DNA of 64,000 nucleotides from Bisporella sp. PMI_857 (taxonomy: Eukaryota; Ascomycota; Leotiomycetes; Helotiales; Helotiaceae): the NCBI GenBank assembly GCA_021307315.1, contig JAJSPD010000040.1:186001-250000 (forward strand). Reading direction: 5' to 3'. The position numbers and the translations under genes are program-made. Below, in pieces: positions 22,548 through 33,995 of this stretch; position 1 is the first letter of the stretch; every line of letters starts with the position of its first letter. Under the pieces are notes generated by a model. The model was given only the letters and a program-made list of their open reading frames with translations. It was not told the origin of the DNA and did not search any database.

Positions 22548-25139
22548 TCAAGATACTTGGGAGTCGTACCAGGAACTCTCCTGTTCGCGGTACCATCGAT
22601 CCTTCTGGTAAGCATTGTAGATCGGAAAGGCATCTTGAATAGCATCTTCGACGGCCTGCATACGATCATCGTCGATTTCATGCTTGCATTTTTGTGCAGC
22701 TTTCACTCGTGGCTTGTAGTCTTCCTTGTAGAGGGTGCCTCGATTCCAACCATCGTGCAAAGCCTTCTCGAGAAGAACTGAACGTGGCAAAGTAACGTAT
22801 TGCTGGATATAAGGGCTTATCGCATTTTCTATCTTTCTCAAGTATTCGTTTTCTTGCATCTCATTGACAGCAAACTGGACCCATTGCCACTGCCCTTCAT
22901 TGTTCAACACGTCATTATAGAATAATGCCTCCTTCAGTCGACCAACAAAGGTAACCTCTGTAGGGCCATTGGAGGATGGGTTGGACTGCACGTAGCGTGA
23001 GCGATCCACAACTGGATCCTCAGCTGGGACGAGTCCTTGCTCTGCTATGTTGTAAAACAAGGACACAATGTACTGCAGAGTTTCAAATCGGATCGCTCCG
23101 TCCTGTGTGTGCTCTGCAGAAGCTCTATATTCATTTTCACGGATTGCCGCAGTATCCAGAGTACCACAGCGGGCATCCGGTGGTAGAAGGAATTGGCGAA
23201 TGCCGCTCAAGTCCCAGACAAGCTTATTCCAACGAGCCTTTGCAGGAGTTGGACCCCAACGCAGATATGCGAGCATGTTATTATCTTGTTGAATAGAGGA
23301 TGAAGTAGCGTGGTCTTCTTCCTCTGGAGCAGGGAAAGTAGCATCATTATGTTCAGGAGACTGGAGTCCAACGTTGTAGGCAGGGAGTCTTCCTTTCTCA
23401 TATTCCTCATCTGCATCAACAGACCAGTCGAAGTCTGAGACAAATCTTGCATCTTTTGAAGGTGAAGAGCTTACATGTGGTTCACTCACGAAGTCTGCTT
23501 CCTTGTCGAGAGACTCTATGAAAGGATGGAGATCGTCCTCATCCTCTTCTTCGATATCAGAAAGAGGAGTCCTAATCCAGGCCATTTCAATAAAGCTGGA
23601 CTCATTGATAGAACCATCTACTTGACTGGAAAAAGCTCGAACAGGGCCATATTCGTCCTCTACCTCCTGTGCCCAGTCGATACGGTTGCCGCAGGTTGAG
23701 GGTGCTGACAAATCTGATGCAAGACTCGTGTCATTGAGGCTTTTGCTTACAAGAGCGTTTACCCTAAGCTCGCTATCTTTGTCCTGCATAAGCTGGGATG
23801 GAAGGGAGACGGAGATATTACTGCGATTAGTGATGGGTTCAATTACGTCAATCTCTGGCTTAACCGAGTGCTCGTGGACTAGCCCCTGTGATCCCAAATA
23901 TTCCCCGATCTCAACGATTTGTGATACTGCGGTCTCCGCCGCAATGTCTCTGCACTCAATGTCCTCTTGGTCGGTATCAGGAGAAGTTGATCGACTATAC
24001 TCAGCATCATCAAAGACAGGATCGATGATAGACTCAATGGAGGAGCTTCGAGAGTGGCGGATATGATTTGAGGTTTGCTCCTTTACGTACTCGCTAGTAT
24101 TGTGCTCAAGGCATTCCTCCGCTGACTGAATGTCATTCTCCAGCTCTTTGCCATTGGCAATCTCTGTGGTGTTTTCTCCAGTGCGCTCCTCAATGGTCTT
24201 GCCATCAATTTGCACAAGTGGGGGGTCATCATCCTGGCTATTGAGAAGGGAGAGAAGATAAAGAACAATAAGGACTACAATCTCTTGTGGCATCGTGGAA
24301 GCAAGCAAGATTGCGCCGCAAGCCATCAACAAACTAGAGAATTTGGTATCCAATCCTGATGTCTCAACAATCGTAGCCTCATCGGAAGAGATATGTGGAC
24401 ATTCAATGGGAATGGGGCTGAATACAGGAGAACGAAGGTCTTCGTCGGCACTATCCTCCTCCTCCTCCTCCTCCTCTTCAGTTATAGAATCTTCCTCATC
24501 GCTATCGCCATCATCATCATCGAATACTGGTGCGTATATGAAACTGGTCTTCTCCACAGGCTTTGGACTAAGAATCTCGGCACAAGCAGCCTCAAGTTCT
24601 AGGTGCATCTTGATATCATCAACATCCTCTGGTTGCCATCCGCGATCCATCATCCGGCCATCAGAGCCAATGGCTTGTTGGGTAGACATGAGGTTGTCCA
24701 CTTCCTCGCCGAGCTTTATCTCCCACTCCAGTTGCATCTCATGAGTGTGTTGACCGGCATCCTCCTCCATGAAGCCAAGATCGTAGAGTTTCATGTTGTT
24801 GGACCATACCTTTGCTCTATTGAATTCGGCTTCACTCTCAACTTCGCTGAGAGGAGAGTGTCCGTAACTCGGGTCATCAATGTGATTGATGTCACGACGA
24901 AGACGACGCAAGAATGTATCTGATGAGTTGTGCAGGGCAGGAGAGGCGTATGCACCTGTGGTTGTGAGAGGAATACCGCTTATATCCTTCGGTATTGCGG
25001 TCCCACTAGGAGCCTTCTTCAAAGGATGTCGGAGTGTTTGTAAGTGTGTGGTGGGTGTGACATTGCGGATGCCATATTCGGCGCGACCGCCAGCGAGAGG
25101 TCTGAGCGTTGGAACACGCTCTGTATTAGTGATAGGCAT
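22548..25139 (-). CDS. large acidic hypothetical protein with a hydrophobic hairpin
   Basis: A single open frame of about 863 aa from the ATG at 25139. The frame stays open upstream to an ATG at 25454 (968 aa). The downstream start (MPITNTERVPTLRPLAGG) is preferred because the upstream part is uneven in composition and contains a plausible 3' splice site near 25300. The middle carries two strongly acidic runs (DDDDGDSDEED and EEEEEEEEDSADED, about 24530-24450). A hydrophobic pair follows near 24350-24240 (LLMACGAILLAS and VVLIVLYLLSLL), which could be one or two membrane helices. A second acidic low-complexity region follows. The C-terminal 250 residues look folded and charged (GRLKEALFYNDVLNN, RSVLLEKALHDGWNRGTLY). 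I recognise no domain. Strong codon structure and length make it a real gene of unknown function. Confidence 0.8.
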   Translation of the reverse strand: MPITNTERVPTLRPLAGGRAEYGIRNVTPTTHLQTLRHPLKKAPSGTAIPKDISGIPLTTTGAYASPALHNSSDTFLRRLRRDINHIDDPSYGHSPLSEVESEAEFNRAKVWSNNMKLYDLGFMEEDAGQHTHEMQLEWEIKLGEEVDNLMSTQQAIGSDGRMMDRGWQPEDVDDIKMHLELEAACAEILSPKPVEKTSFIYAPVFDDDDGDSDEEDSITEEEEEEEEDSADEDLRSPVFSPIPIECPHISSDEATIVETSGLDTKFSSLLMACGAILLASTMPQEIVVLIVLYLLSLLNSQDDDPPLVQIDGKTIEERTGENTTEIANGKELENDIQSAEECLEHNTSEYVKEQTSNHIRHSRSSSIESIIDPVFDDAEYSRSTSPDTDQEDIECRDIAAETAVSQIVEIGEYLGSQGLVHEHSVKPEIDVIEPITNRSNISVSLPSQLMQDKDSELRVNALVSKSLNDTSLASDLSAPSTCGNRIDWAQEVEDEYGPVRAFSSQVDGSINESSFIEMAWIRTPLSDIEEEDEDDLHPFIESLDKEADFVSEPHVSSSPSKDARFVSDFDWSVDADEEYEKGRLPAYNVGLQSPEHNDATFPAPEEEDHATSSSIQQDNNMLAYLRWGPTPAKARWNKLVWDLSGIRQFLLPPDARCGTLDTAAIRENEYRASAEHTQDGAIRFETLQYIVSLFYNIAEQGLVPAEDPVVDRSRYVQSNPSSNGPTEVTFVGRLKEALFYNDVLNNEGQWQWVQFAVNEMQENEYLRKIENAISPYIQQYVTLPRSVLLEKALHDGWNRGTLYKEDYKPRVKAAQKCKHEIDDDRMQAVEDAIQDAFPIYNAYQKDRWYREQESSWYDSQVS

Positions 25140-25455
25140 GTTGAGATATCGTGAGTTGTCGCAAGGGATGAAGGTTGGAGCATAAACGGAATCTCTAGAT
25201 CGGCGGATCGAAAATGCGTGGGGTAAATTGTTTAAGGAGTAGGGAGGTCTCCTGAATGGCGAAGCGAAGGCAGTGATGATGTCGTAGATATGAAGGCACC
25301 TGGTAAAAAAAAAGGTTATTCGCAGTAGCTTAAGTATTGGGAAAGTAAAAGGTGGCAGTCTGCTCGCAAGAAGGGTGTCAACGTTGCAGGTTAGGAATTG
25401 GTAATTTTGATGGAGAGAGGAAGTGCTGGCTGAAAGTAGTATGAAAATCTTCATA

Positions 25456-25956
25456 TAACGGATTCGGCAAAATACCCCATGGGCGGTGAAGTGCTGTGAC
25501 GCGCTTTTTTTATCGAAGACGATATCCGCCTTGAAGCATTGAATGTTGGAAATATGAATAGAAGTTGTCGCCAGGGTGATGGAGCGCTCTTATTCCAATA
25601 TCAGTCGAAACCGAAAGAGCTAGTTGGGGAGCCCACAAATGCTGCTAGTAAATACCTAAGAGGCATTATAGCATTCTAGTTGAATTAACCTGGATATGGC
25701 GCGACACTAAAGATATTTAAGTAGAACTACAGCCGCTTTAGTCCAATAAATGATAAAAAAACGATAGCGGCATGGATTTTATACATAACAGATTCACAAC
25801 AAATGCAGCACAAAGCGGTATCACTTACCATCCTCCAGCAGCTCAGAAGGAAATGGCAATAAATATTGTTCGGTGTATATAGTACTTGACCATTATTCTA
25901 TAGTACGCGCTAATGCTTTTGATATTGCCAGGCGGAAACGCATATGACATGAAGTC
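25456..25956. other. upstream region of the acidic protein gene and 3' side of RPB7
   Basis: A gene-free spacer between two minus-strand genes. It contains the promoter of the 22.5-25.1 kb gene and the 3' UTR of RPB7. Nothing else is seen. Confidence 0.45.
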
Positions 25957-26658
25957 CTACGATGCTTGCAAGCAGCTGCCAAAATGATTAGCCTGAAGAG
26001 ATCAGTACCAGTAGTGACGTGATTTGACTTACCCAAGGTAATCCTCCTTGATGCTGGCAATGGCATAAATGGCTCCAACCTCTGCTCTGGTACCTACCAA
26101 CTTAACCCGGACATGCGTACCAACCTCGATGACTTGGTCTTCGTTGTTGGTGAATTGCGGAGGCGTTGCATTTGGATCAAATTTAATCTCATCAGGAATA
26201 AGCTGGAGTCGATGTTAGGGATATTTGTTTTCTGACTTTATAATGCAGAGTTGGGGCTGATTTGCTGACGACTTACATGAGAAGAAACAAAAATTGGCAA
26301 TGGTCCAGCGTCAGCAAAGAAGCCCATATGGTTAACTGATTTGACAATCGCATCGACCTGTAAATAATCATCAGCCCAACGAATGAGAGGCGCATCCAAA
26401 GTTTCTCACGGTCTCCCCCTTAAAGGGTCTCCAAACCACGGCCTTGTATCCAACTGTAAACTCGGCCAGGCCGCTGCCTGGCAAGATCTTCCCTTCAGAT
26501 ATTTGGAACGAGTCCAATATTGATATGATATAGTAACTGCCAGTGCAAGTTCCTTCCACGTCCTTCATCAGCTTCCCGGTCACCAGCTCATGCATATTTC
26601 GGCCGAAGTACGAAGGGTGCAGGGTAACCTGTCTCTCGAGACTGTAGAGGAAGAACAT
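25957..26658 (-). CDS. RPB7: DNA-directed RNA polymerase II subunit RPB7
   Basis: Four exons (26658-26410, 26357-26277, 26202-26033, 25975-25957) join in frame to 172 aa, matching the roughly 171 aa of yeast Rpb7. The N-terminal RNP-like half begins [19 protein letters not shown] and includes [13 protein letters not shown] and [18 protein letters not shown]. The C-terminal OB/S1 half has [38 protein letters not shown] and ends [16 protein letters not shown]. Rpb7 pairs with Rpb4 as the stalk of RNA polymerase II, binding emerging RNA and supporting initiation and mRNA decay. The ATG at 26658 was chosen by homology; the frame is open further upstream but that part is unlike the family. The final coding exon is only 19 nt. 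Confidence 0.95.
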
Positions 26659-27622
26659 CTTGATCAACAGTGTCTGAAAATGAATGTATCGCGAGTTTTG
26701 TGTGTACGATGCTTTTTTTTTTCTAACAAGTGGGAATCGCGCAGCTATCTCAAGTGTATGGTTTTGAAAAAGAACGACTGCGCGTTGATATGGAAGCAAA
26801 GCTATCACGACTAAAGGTGAATTAATAGGCGTCCTGCAAGGTGAACGCGCTCGAGGCTCGAATCAAGACAACGCCTTTCCCGGACCGTATCCTGACGCCC
26901 CTATGCCCATTCGATGCCCGGCGTGATCGCGCAAGCCGTACTAAACCTGCAGATATGATGCGACTGAGCACTGAAAATTTCTGGAGACATCAGCCCAGAA
27001 CGCCGTGAAGCGCTGGGTAAGCACATAACGTACACTGGACAGAAGAATAGCGGTCGCAAAGACAGAACGCTCTGGCACTACTCTGGGGACCGTCACAGAG
27101 AAGCGCGCAAAGGTCGTCGATGCCTTATAGAGTCTATCGACGAGTAGAATGGGGACGTAGTCGTCGAGTAAAGGAATGCAATGTCGTCTTGTCGTCCTCG
27201 CCAAGCATCTGTGATAATTTATTTGTTAAGACGGAGAAGTACGCAGAATGGGCGTAGATCTTGGCACTAGCGGAGGTTTTTCGTCATGAGAGGGGAACTG
27301 ATTCTACCTAGGCTTTGGCTCGGCGGTACTCAGACCACAGTGGCATGTGTATTCAATTCAACCTCTCAGAGGATAGATATAAAGCTGACTTTTGCGACGA
27401 TACGTACACGTACGTATCCCCATCACCAAACAATACCTCGTCGCAGCCACGCATATTATATACCATCAACCCTGTGTTGTGTCGTCAAAGACCTTGAATT
27501 CCTTTTGTGCTCAGAAGCCTAGGCATGATTCTGAGGGCTTCACACAATTCCTGAACACAATCGACACCCCACCATTTGCAACATCTAGACAGCAGAGCCG
27601 TATATCAGCTCTCAGCACCAAG
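26659..27622. promoter_or_regulatory. divergent promoter region between RPB7 and the Mpo1-like gene
   Basis: About 1 kb without a supported gene. An 87-codon minus-strand frame (27204-26941) starts only with TTG. The C/A-rich stretch at 27380-27620 is likely the 5' UTR of the Mpo1-like gene. Confidence 0.5.
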
Positions 27623-28320
27623 ATGTCTCGTCTGAACCTGGAGAAACAATTGACCTTCGTGAGTTCTCATTATCACAAAACGACACCAAGCCGCTCATGA
27701 AGAAATAGTATGGTTCATATCATCACAACCCAACAAATGTCGCAATCCACATGACATGCATTCCGCTTCTTCTAGCAACCGGATTATTACTCGTAAGCTT
27801 TCTACAACGTGCTTCACATGTTCTCGCGGCCACAACTGACATATAAAAGGGTACTAATACTCCGACAATAATCCCTCTGCCCTCCTGGCTTACCATCCCA
27901 AACCTTCCACTCAATTTCGGCACAATCGCTGCAATTATATATGCTGGATTTTATATGCTTCTCGAACCGGTTGCAGGAACCATCCTGTTCCCGGTTATCC
28001 TTGGGTGGACTGCCTTTTCAAACCACCTCACATCTGGCAATGCCTACACCACGAACACCACCGCAGTCGCAGTTCACATAATCGCGTGGCTCGCACAGTT
28101 CGTTGGCCACGGAGTCTACGAAGGACGCGCGCCGGCGTTGTTGGATAATTTGCTCCAAGCATTAGTCCTGGCGCCATTCTTCGTGTTCATGGAATTGCTG
28201 TTCTCCCTTGGTTACCGACCCGAGTTGCAGAAGCGCGTTAATGACTCTGTTGAGCAGGAGATTCAAAAGTATCGGTCAGGAAAGACCAATGGAGCACCAA
28301 AGAACGGCAAGGCCAATTAG
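27623..28320 (+). CDS. Mpo1-like (DUF962/YGL010w-type) 2-hydroxy fatty acid dioxygenase
   Basis: Three exons (27623-27658, 27709-27792, 27850-28320) join in frame to 196 aa. The first helix is preceded by MSRLNLEKQLTFYGSYHHNP and NVAIHMTCIPLLL, with the conserved His residues of the family. A second His cluster lies in AVHIIAWLAQFVGHGVYEGR. Several membrane helices are visible (ATGLLLG, TIAAIIYAGFYMLLEP, LVLAPFFVFMELLF), and a charged tail ends the protein. Yeast Mpo1 is an Fe(II)-dependent ER dioxygenase that shortens 2-hydroxy fatty acids in phytosphingosine alpha-oxidation. The first intron's TAG acceptor at 27708 restores the family sequence exactly. Confidence 0.9.
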
Positions 28321-29013
28321 ATATAGGAAGGGAGGAGGGTGATGGAAGGTGAATACAAGAAGTAGAACGGAAGGGTCACTTGAAAGAATGAATCTGCGAG
28401 GAGGTTATTGACCGTGGAAGAGATTGGATTCGGGTTAGTTAGCATTGCGCATGAGTTCGGTGTGTGGCGTTTTTGTTTTTTATGTGATGATGGACCGATT
28501 GATCAAACTTCTTTACACCCAATGTCTTTTGTGCTTTTGGAAGACAATACTTTTTTTCAGTTATTGTCTTTATATTTGTTAGCTTATCTCTACCCTTATC
28601 TTTTGTTCTTTTGTGTCTTTCACCGGCTACCTTTTCATGAACATGTAGGGAACAGAATGTATGAACAAATGTAGTTGTACATGAAGAAGTATCCGTGCAC
28701 ACATTTTACCCGTCTTCATCTCGGCTCTTGATGTCCTGGCTTTCTGTTATTACCAATCTCTAAGTCCCGCAAGCGCCCGACGTATCTATGGGACCTTACT
28801 TGCTTTTATACTACTGCTTTTGCCTGCAACTGTGGAACACTTGATTTGGCACTTCACATTCAGCTTCAGGTCCACATTGAGTTTTTTCATGTCACTTATA
28901 TTATATTATCTGTCTATATTAAGACCATACGTATTTCTGACCGCGTATCTCAACTGTTGCCGCCACTTCCAACGCCAGTATTAATCAAATAACCGCCATT
29001 TACAATCCCTCGA
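28321..29013. other. gene-free interval, 3' region
   Basis: T-rich stretch between the convergent Mpo1-like gene (+) and a small minus-strand ORF. It probably holds both 3' UTRs. Confidence 0.45.
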
Positions 29014-29241
29014 TTACGATCTCGACTTCAGCATCGATCGCAATCGCTCCGGTTCAAAAATTCCTTTCATATCCTTCCCTCGGTCTTTGCCGCCCGCACT
29101 ATTGCTTCCCTGCGGCCTTCTGTTATACGACTCCCGCCACTCCTCACTTACCTTCCTCTCGAACCACACGGAGCGCTGGGCTCCTTCTAGCACCTCGTCG
29201 CAGCTCGCGTGCATGGCAGCTCGGTATTCTCGAGCCCTCAT
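29014..29241 (-). CDS. small hypothetical protein, 75 aa
   Basis: An intronless 75-codon frame begins MRAREYRAAMHASCDEVLEG and is rich in Arg, Glu and Ser. It ends FEPERLRSMLKSRS. It is charged and probably helical in the first half, with a glycine-rich linker. I do not recognise it. It lies 109 bases downstream of the next minus-strand gene's stop, so it could also be transcribed with that gene or belong to a spliced transcript. Confidence 0.4.
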   Translation of the reverse strand: MRAREYRAAMHASCDEVLEGAQRSVWFERKVSEEWRESYNRRPQGSNSAGGKDRGKDMKGIFEPERLRSMLKSRS

Positions 29242-29349
29242 CTTATTCTTTTAATCCTGAAGAGCGGGATGGGATCTGGCGTGGGTGGTCGGAGTGGAAC
29301 CTAGAGCCATTCTGGGAATTCCGTGGGAGTGATATCGGTTGTTTTGTTT

Positions 29350-30156
29350 TCAGCCAAAGTCTATGCCCGAGCTTAAACTCTTATCATCGAGTGGCCCAGG
29401 GTGAAACGGGACTTCTGATGGATGATCGACGTGGAAGGTGTGGTCCCTGCGGAGACGATGGGGGACTTGAGAAGATCGGAGACGGACGGCCTTTCTGCGG
29501 ATGAGGGGCTGGACGGGTAGGGTTTCTGCTCTTCTCCATGGAGGGTGGCGCTCGCTGGCGGAGCGTTGAGCTTCGACGGACGGGTCTCGCCCTTGCGGAT
29601 CCGGAGAGGGAGGTTGCATATCGGCGTCGGTATTCATATCACCGGGGAGGACCTGAGCGCTTGGGTTCCTGAGGATATGGTTAGCATTTATAGGACGGAC
29701 CGGTCTGGGCGCAGCGAAGGCCGTAGCTGGGCTTGGTCTACCTTGTCGGATGTCAGGTTGTGGACTTGGACCTAAGTCAGCAGGCTCTGCTTTATCACCC
29801 TCGTTTGCTCTGCCGACACACTCCTCAACAACATGGTGCCTCTGGTAGCGTTCTCTTTCCTCGTCAGTGGCGGTGAACTTCTCAGCGCAGTCGGGGCATA
29901 TGTCGATCACGGTTTCCCAGTGATTCACGTCCTGTGTACAGTCGTTGGAGGCCGCAGAACCTCCTTTCTTCGATATTGGGTTTGTCATTGAGCGCGCGAT
30001 GCGCTTGATGCTGATATTGAAGGATTCCCTGGGTGGCTTGTATATCTTGGGGTCGTGTTGGTTGCAGAATTCGTGGATCTGTGATGGCGTTGTGTGCCCG
30101 CACATCCGGTACGTCCTCTTGACAATCGTGCAAGTTTTTGGACTCACCATCTTCAT
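29350..30156 (-). CDS. hypothetical Cys-containing protein, 268 aa
   Basis: A single exon encodes 268 aa. The N-terminal third has regularly placed Cys/His residues: CTIVKRTYRMCGHTTPSQIH, then FCNQH, and CPDCAEKF near residues 85-95. This suggests a small zinc-binding region. The remainder is Pro/Arg/Ser-rich and probably disordered (PSPQPDIRQGRPSPATAFAA, then RRKAVRLRSSQVPHRLRRDH). No known domain is recognised. GC-rich codon use, unlike the flanking AT-rich DNA, supports it as a real gene. Confidence 0.6.
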   Translation of the reverse strand: MKMVSPKTCTIVKRTYRMCGHTTPSQIHEFCNQHDPKIYKPPRESFNISIKRIARSMTNPISKKGGSAASNDCTQDVNHWETVIDICPDCAEKFTATDEERERYQRHHVVEECVGRANEGDKAEPADLGPSPQPDIRQGRPSPATAFAAPRPVRPINANHILRNPSAQVLPGDMNTDADMQPPSPDPQGRDPSVEAQRSASERHPPWRRAETLPVQPLIRRKAVRLRSSQVPHRLRRDHTFHVDHPSEVPFHPGPLDDKSLSSGIDFG

Positions 30157-31917
30157 GTTGTATCTAGTGATAGAATTGATTATTGTGGATTTGGTGAGGG
30201 CGGTTTATTATCTATTGTGAAGATTTCGAACTGTAGTACATACGGATGGTTAGGGATGGCTTCTTTATAAATCTGTAACACTTACAATGGTTGTTCTCTG
30301 TCATGATATTTTAATTGTTCTTGCCATGGAAATGAGCAGGAGATCGAGAAATGGCTCAGTGGCTGTTGATGGGGGGAGTTACTCTATACTTGGAAATTGT
30401 TCTCGTGAGTATATGCCATTGTTCTCGATTTTCTAAGTTTTGCACGCTGTCGAGTGGCACTGAAGAGTTTATGCTGATCTGATAAATTTAATTTGAGTAG
30501 GGAAATTGCAATGGACAGTATGTTATCATAAAGTGCTGCCAGAACACTGTTCACCAAGCTCGTGATCATACCTTATTCCGTGCTGAACCCGACGATAAGA
30601 AACCTATTTTCATATCACGACCGGTTGTTAACTGCCCTGCATATCACGGCATATTGTGTGCCTGGTGCCACATTGAACACTCTAAGCCATCATACACTTT
30701 TCCACCACCAGAGGATATTATGTATACAATGTCGTAAAAACAGCATATCCGGGGGACTTCATATTTGCTATCTTACGTATGCAAGGACTGTGGATAGGCA
30801 GCTGGGTTTCAGTTTTTGGTTGTAAAAGGCTGACTAATGTAGACCCGAAGCATCTTGCTTGTAATGCCTGGATTGGTGAAAGATATAATATTGAAGAGCC
30901 GCAGGTTCACAGTCGATGGGTAGGTAGCACGACATCCAAGATAAGAGCAGCGGCAGGAGTCTTTCTTTGTACTCCTAATCTTCCCGACTGTCGGTTGTTC
31001 TCTTTGAAAGAAGTACCGCTTAATCATACCCTTAGATCCGATGCTCATGCTACCGAATTGGGCGCACAGTATAGTTAAAATGCGTTTCGACACAACATCT
31101 CCGTTTAAGCTGTGTTTAATGGTTAGGCAACGCTTGCCCAAAACCTCGTTCTCGATGGCGTCACATTGTATTAGAACAAGTTCTCTCATCCATAACTACT
31201 GTCTTCATGGCCACTACTTGGGGAGAGTGGCTTTGTACTTTCCCTTCATGACAGAGACGATAGTTCTTGCCCCCAAAATGCTAACAAGAATTGTAGATCT
31301 GTCTCGAAAGTCTTCATATCTCGGATTTTCATCCAATGTGAAAAGTGCTAAGTAAAATGGAGGATGACTCTCCCTTGTTCTCCCTTTTTGTTCCATGGGG
31401 CTCGAACAAGATATGTCACCGAGATAAATGCTTGCCATAGCTGCTCGGCTACGAGACGGCACCCGGAATAGCCGAAAGTACCTTATTTTGACGTACCTCA
31501 TTTAAGTCCGCATTCATGCTCGGTATTTCCACTTTTATAATTGCCCTTCCATGGAGGCAACATTCATTGGTCAAGTTTTCCGGCTGATATAAGAAACATG
31601 CAATTTAACTATCACTGACCAGTTCTGGATCTTCACGTCAAGCATATTTTTGAATTATTTTCTGGCTTATGCCAAGGAACTAGGAAAGCCTGAACGTAAA
31701 TGCTGCCATCTAGTTGGATAATCAAATGCCTTCACGTACATAACTTTCCCGTTTTGCTTTCTCACGTTTGAATAATAGCCTTCTCTAAATCCCAACTCTT
31801 GCCGTTGATCTCGTCAGGGAAACACGACTTTCGCGACGCGTATTTCACAGGTGTTTTCATTTAATCAAGCCTCGGTTTCGGAAAGAGGGAAGCCATTACA
31901 TCGGCAGGCATTCACCA
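30157..31917. other. 1.8-kb interval without an assignable gene
   Basis: Two consecutive minus-strand frames (31501-31214 and 31189-30809; about 95 and 126 codons) lie end to end in different frames. They may be exons or fragments of one unrecognised or decayed gene. No family motif or confident splice pair was found. The 300 bases before 31918 are the likely promoter of the amine oxidase. Confidence 0.35.
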
Positions 31918-33267
31918 ATGGTTTCATACGATTGTATAGTTGTTGGCGCTGGGTACTCTGGTCTCGCTGCCGCAAAAGCGCTGAAAGAAGCAGGTAAAAG
32001 CGTGATTCTTCTTGAGGCTCGGGATAGGGTTGGCGGCCGTGCAAAATCGGTACCTTTGGCGGATGGCAACTACTGGGACTGCGGAGCGTCATTCCTCGGA
32101 AAGCAGCAACTTTTACTGGCTGGGTTCGCTAAAGAATTCAAAGTCGAGACCTATCCGGTTCCCAGGCAAGGCAAGTTATCACTCAGTCATCATGGAAAAG
32201 CGAAGACGTACGCTGGCTTCATTCCGCCTGTGAAGTTATGGGAAGCTATAGACGCCGGACTTTGGGTCTACAAGTTCGAGAAACTCTGTGAGAAAGTCAA
32301 TCTGGAAGAGCCCTGGAAAACTCCCAACGCAAAGGAGCTTGATAATACGACCGTCGAACAATACATGAATAAGTCAACTTGGACAAAGAGCGCTAGAGAA
32401 CTTGCCAACATGGGCTTCGAATCTCTTTTAGGAACCAATCCTGCTAATATCTCGTTGCTTTACGCCATGTTTTTCTTTAAATCGAATGTTAATTTCACGA
32501 TAGCTTGTACTTCCGAAGGTGGCGCCCAGCATGAGTACTTTAATGGTGGAGGGCAAGCCATTCCCAATAAGATCCGGGAATATCTCACGGAAGAAATTGT
32601 CCACCTGCAGGAACCCGCACAATCCGTCAAATATGACGATACGGGTGTCGATGTGACAACGCCGAAAGAGACCTATCGTGGCAGGCGAGTTATCTTTGCA
32701 ATCGCGCCACCACTTCTTAAGGGCATCTCATTCAACCCAGAGCTGCCATCTGAAAAGAAATCCTTGATAGAGAACATGCCAATGGGTAACTATATTAAGT
32801 GTTTTGCAACCTATAAAACGCGTTTCTGGGCCGACAAAGGTCTTCGTGGAGAAGGAACAAATACCACAGGGTATGGTACTGTGACATACGATTCAACGCC
32901 AATATCCGGCTCTCCACCAAAGCTTCAATCTTTTGTCGTCGGGACCAAGTGCCCTGAATTCCTTGCGCTTAGTGAAGAGCAACAAAGGAGCGTTATTTTG
33001 GCCGAGCTTGCTCTCGCATTTGGAGACGAAGCGCTAAAGCCGGAGAAGTTCTTTGTGCATACTTTTATCGGCGAGGAGTACTCTATGGGATGCCCGGTTG
33101 CCAATCCAGCTCCTGGGGTATTGACCTCTATCGGAGAGTGGATCAGAAAACCTATAGGGTGTATACATTGGGCGGGTACCGAGACGTCCACGCAATTCAA
33201 CGGTTATATGGAAGGAGCCATATTTGCAGGACAAAGGGCAGCTAGAGAAGTCATTGAAGCACTGTAG
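31918..33267 (+). CDS. FAD-dependent amine oxidase (monoamine oxidase-like)
   Basis: An intronless frame encodes 449 aa, typical of the family. Residues 5-40 form the FAD-binding Rossmann unit: [20 protein letters not shown], then [17 protein letters not shown]. The dinucleotide GxGxxG (residues 10-15) and the RxGGR element are intact. The C-terminal FAD motif is present as [20 protein letters not shown] then AGQRAAREV. The Cys that holds FAD covalently in animal MAO is not present in the usual position, so FAD is probably bound non-covalently as in fungal MAO-N. It should oxidise a primary or secondary amine to an imine with release of hydrogen peroxide. No N-terminal signal is seen. The substrate is unknown. 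Confidence 0.88.
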   Translation: MVSYDCIVVGAGYSGLAAAKALKEAGKSVILLEARDRVGGRAKSVPLADGNYWDCGASFLGKQQLLLAGFAKEFKVETYPVPRQGKLSLSHHGKAKTYAGFIPPVKLWEAIDAGLWVYKFEKLCEKVNLEEPWKTPNAKELDNTTVEQYMNKSTWTKSARELANMGFESLLGTNPANISLLYAMFFFKSNVNFTIACTSEGGAQHEYFNGGGQAIPNKIREYLTEEIVHLQEPAQSVKYDDTGVDVTTPKETYRGRRVIFAIAPPLLKGISFNPELPSEKKSLIENMPMGNYIKCFATYKTRFWADKGLRGEGTNTTGYGTVTYDSTPISGSPPKLQSFVVGTKCPEFLALSEEQQRSVILAELALAFGDEALKPEKFFVHTFIGEEYSMGCPVANPAPGVLTSIGEWIRKPIGCIHWAGTETSTQFNGYMEGAIFAGQRAAREVIEAL

Positions 33268-33995
33268 AATGCGTCTTGTAGAGTCCTTTGTAATATTACT
33301 GAAGCAGTAATGGATACTTTGACGGTCTAGGAGGCTATAGGGGGTTCTCCTTTTGGCTACTACCATGACTGGAGTGCGGGCTTTGACTGAGGATCCCGAT
33401 AGAGCTGTTAGTGCTAATGCTATAATTTGAACGTAAAAGGCTCTTAGGTCTTTGCATGCGCTTCCAACCATTTGCGGCGGTAGCTTATGGGTGGCTATTT
33501 CTTCGTAAAGAAAATAGGATTGTGTAGAAATGCCCTTGTGGTGTGTCGGCCTACGGCTCTGCACTTTGTACTTCGCATCTTGTTTATTGATTTTGAACGA
33601 GTCAATTTGCCAAGACCTTTGAGCATGAAGGGTGTTACGCCTGCTGCGGTATGGTGTTCCCTTTCGTGGTGAGCACAGAATGAAGTGCGGTGCTATTGGA
33701 GCGTAATATATCATGAACTCACAAATTGGCACTGGTGGGAATATGCACACGCATTGGCGTTTTTCCGGCACATGGGTATCTGCTTTCGAGTGATTGGTAT
33801 CATTACATGCTGGTTCTTGGGCAGTATCAGGCCATCTCATCCATCGCATTGCTGTAGAGCTTGCCACTAAATTACTTTTTTTTAGGGTTAGGGACCTACG
33901 CGAGTCTAAGATCTAGAACATGCATATATAAACCATTGAGATGAATACAGGTGGTTGTGAATTACACATTTTGGTTCATGGATATCGTAGCCATA
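33268..33995. other. gene-free interval between convergent genes
   Basis: Spacer between the amine oxidase stop and the hydrate dehydratase stop. A long minus-strand frame crossing into the oxidase (33867-33034) is an antisense shadow. Confidence 0.45.

Noticed and set aside
24440..24490. CTC-rich trinucleotide run as a microsatellite feature
   Set aside because: It simply encodes the Glu run of the large acidic protein on the other strand.
26941..27204. 87-codon minus-strand frame between RPB7 and the Mpo1-like gene
   Set aside because: It starts only with TTG, has no in-frame ATG and no family motif.
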